Origin: DTGL01 sp038895395
GTDB lineage: Archaea; Iainarchaeota; Iainarchaeia; Iainarchaeales; DTGL01
Assembly: GCA_038895395.1 (NCBI GenBank)
Contig: JAWANJ010000053.1
Span: 1 to 5,543 of the forward strand
Direction of reading: 5' to 3'
Length of the DNA stretch: 5,543 bases
The first letter of the stretch is position 1; each line of letters begins with the position of its first letter. Shown here one piece after another: positions 5,058-5,543 of this stretch. A model generated the notes under the pieces. That model did no database searches, had not been told where the DNA came from, and saw only the letters and a list, made by a program, of their open reading frames with translations. A program made the position numbers and the translations under genes.

Positions 5058-5543
5058 ATGATAAAAACAGCTTTTATGAACATCAAGAGAAAGAAAATTA
5101 GAACCTTGTTGTCAATAAGCATGATTGCAATGGGTGTAGCTGCGATAATGGTTATGACTGCGCTAGCTGATGGCTTATTTATGGAAGTGAAGAAAACGGT
5201 TTCTCAGGTACAGGGCATAATTGTGTTTGAAAGAAGTGCTTATGGACCAATGTATGCAACAACCGACGAGAAAATAATTGAAAAAATAAAAAACATCCCC
5301 GGAGTAAAAAAGGTTACCCCAATTGTCACATCAATTACAAGAAGCATAGAGGGCAAAACAACAGACATTGCATCTATAAGCATGACCAGTACTGTTAGGT
5401 TGTTTGGAACTGTGTTTGAAGGGGGTGATCACACAGTAGCTGGTGTCAAGGGAGAACTTTTAAAAGGTAGAAATCTTAAACCAGGTGAAAAGGGAAGCGT
5501 AGTCATAGGTGAAGGAATAGCTGATGAGTATAATACTCATCAG
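5058..5543 (+). CDS. MacB/FtsX-type ABC exporter permease (second), truncated by window end
   Basis: The frame is open from ATG 5058 to the last base (162 codons), so the 3' half lies outside. The start has GAGGAGA (5044-5050) 7 nt upstream and is 2 nt past the ATPase stop. Residues 1-40 align with the first permease: M-I-K-x-A-F-x-N basic start, R-K-K-I-R-T-L-L, TM1 about 17-37, then A-D-G-L. Q52-G-I-I-V-F-E matches Q-G-I-M-V-M-E there. The following part is the beginning of the MacB_PCD-like extracytoplasmic domain; G-K-G/P-G-x-G-x-V-V-I-G-x-x-I-A-D-E (about 139-157) matches the strand V-V-L-G-K-T-I-A-D-D of the first permease. The two are clear paralogues but well diverged, which suggests an obligate heterodimer like LolC/LolE. 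Expected full length is about 380-400 residues. Confidence 0.92.
   Translation, partial: MIKTAFMNIKRKKIRTLLSISMIAMGVAAIMVMTALADGLFMEVKKTVSQVQGIIVFERSAYGPMYATTDEKIIEKIKNIPGVKKVTPIVTSITRSIEGKTTDIASISMTSTVRLFGTVFEGGDHTVAGVKGELLKGRNLKPGEKGSVVIGEGIADEYNTHQ

Noticed and set aside
1..5543. CRISPR array, insertion sequence or transposon ends
   Set aside because: No regularly spaced repeats, transposase-like frames or paired terminal inverted repeats were found. The only strong inverted repeat is the operator at 1919-1943.

Overview
This AT-rich window looks archaeal. The supporting signs are a tRNA-Leu gene with no encoded CCA, a small archaeal-type redox-active disulfide protein (TIGR00412-like) paired with a YraQ/ArsP-type permease, TATA boxes of the form TATATTTAAA placed about 27-30 nt before apparently leaderless starts, GGAGGTGAT-type Shine-Dalgarno sites inside operons, and a surface protein built of CARDB/COG1361-like Ig domains. 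The lineage cannot be fixed from the sequence; a DPANN-type or related uncultured archaeon is an inference only.

Left part (1-1219, + strand): the C-terminal half of a membrane permease runs in from outside the window and is followed 9 nt later by a small thioredoxin-like CxxC protein. Together they form a recognised archaeal gene pair. Next comes about 550 bp with no intact gene. It reads as the wreck of an integral-membrane protein in shifting frames, and its pieces resemble the C-terminal half of an archaeal UbiA-family prenyltransferase.

Middle (1240-1947): a complete tRNA-Leu(UAG) lies on the - strand, and upstream of it, also on the - strand, is a PadR-family regulator gene. The regulator is divergent from the operon to its right. 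The 56 bp between the two starts hold a perfect 25-bp palindrome (1919-1943) that overlaps a TATA element facing both ways. This suggests that the PadR protein controls itself and the operon at one operator.

Right part (1971-5543, + strand): a tight four-gene operon. It encodes a membrane-anchored extracytoplasmic protein with three Ig-like domains, a MacB/FtsX-type permease, a LolD/MacB-type ATPase and a second, different MacB/FtsX-type permease cut by the window end. The likely product is an ABC exporter or mechanotransmission complex with two unlike permeases, two ATPase copies and a CARDB-like partner in the position that MacA fills in bacteria. Its substrate is not visible. PadR regulators commonly control drug- or envelope-stress-responsive exporters, so an inducible efflux or envelope role is the best guess.
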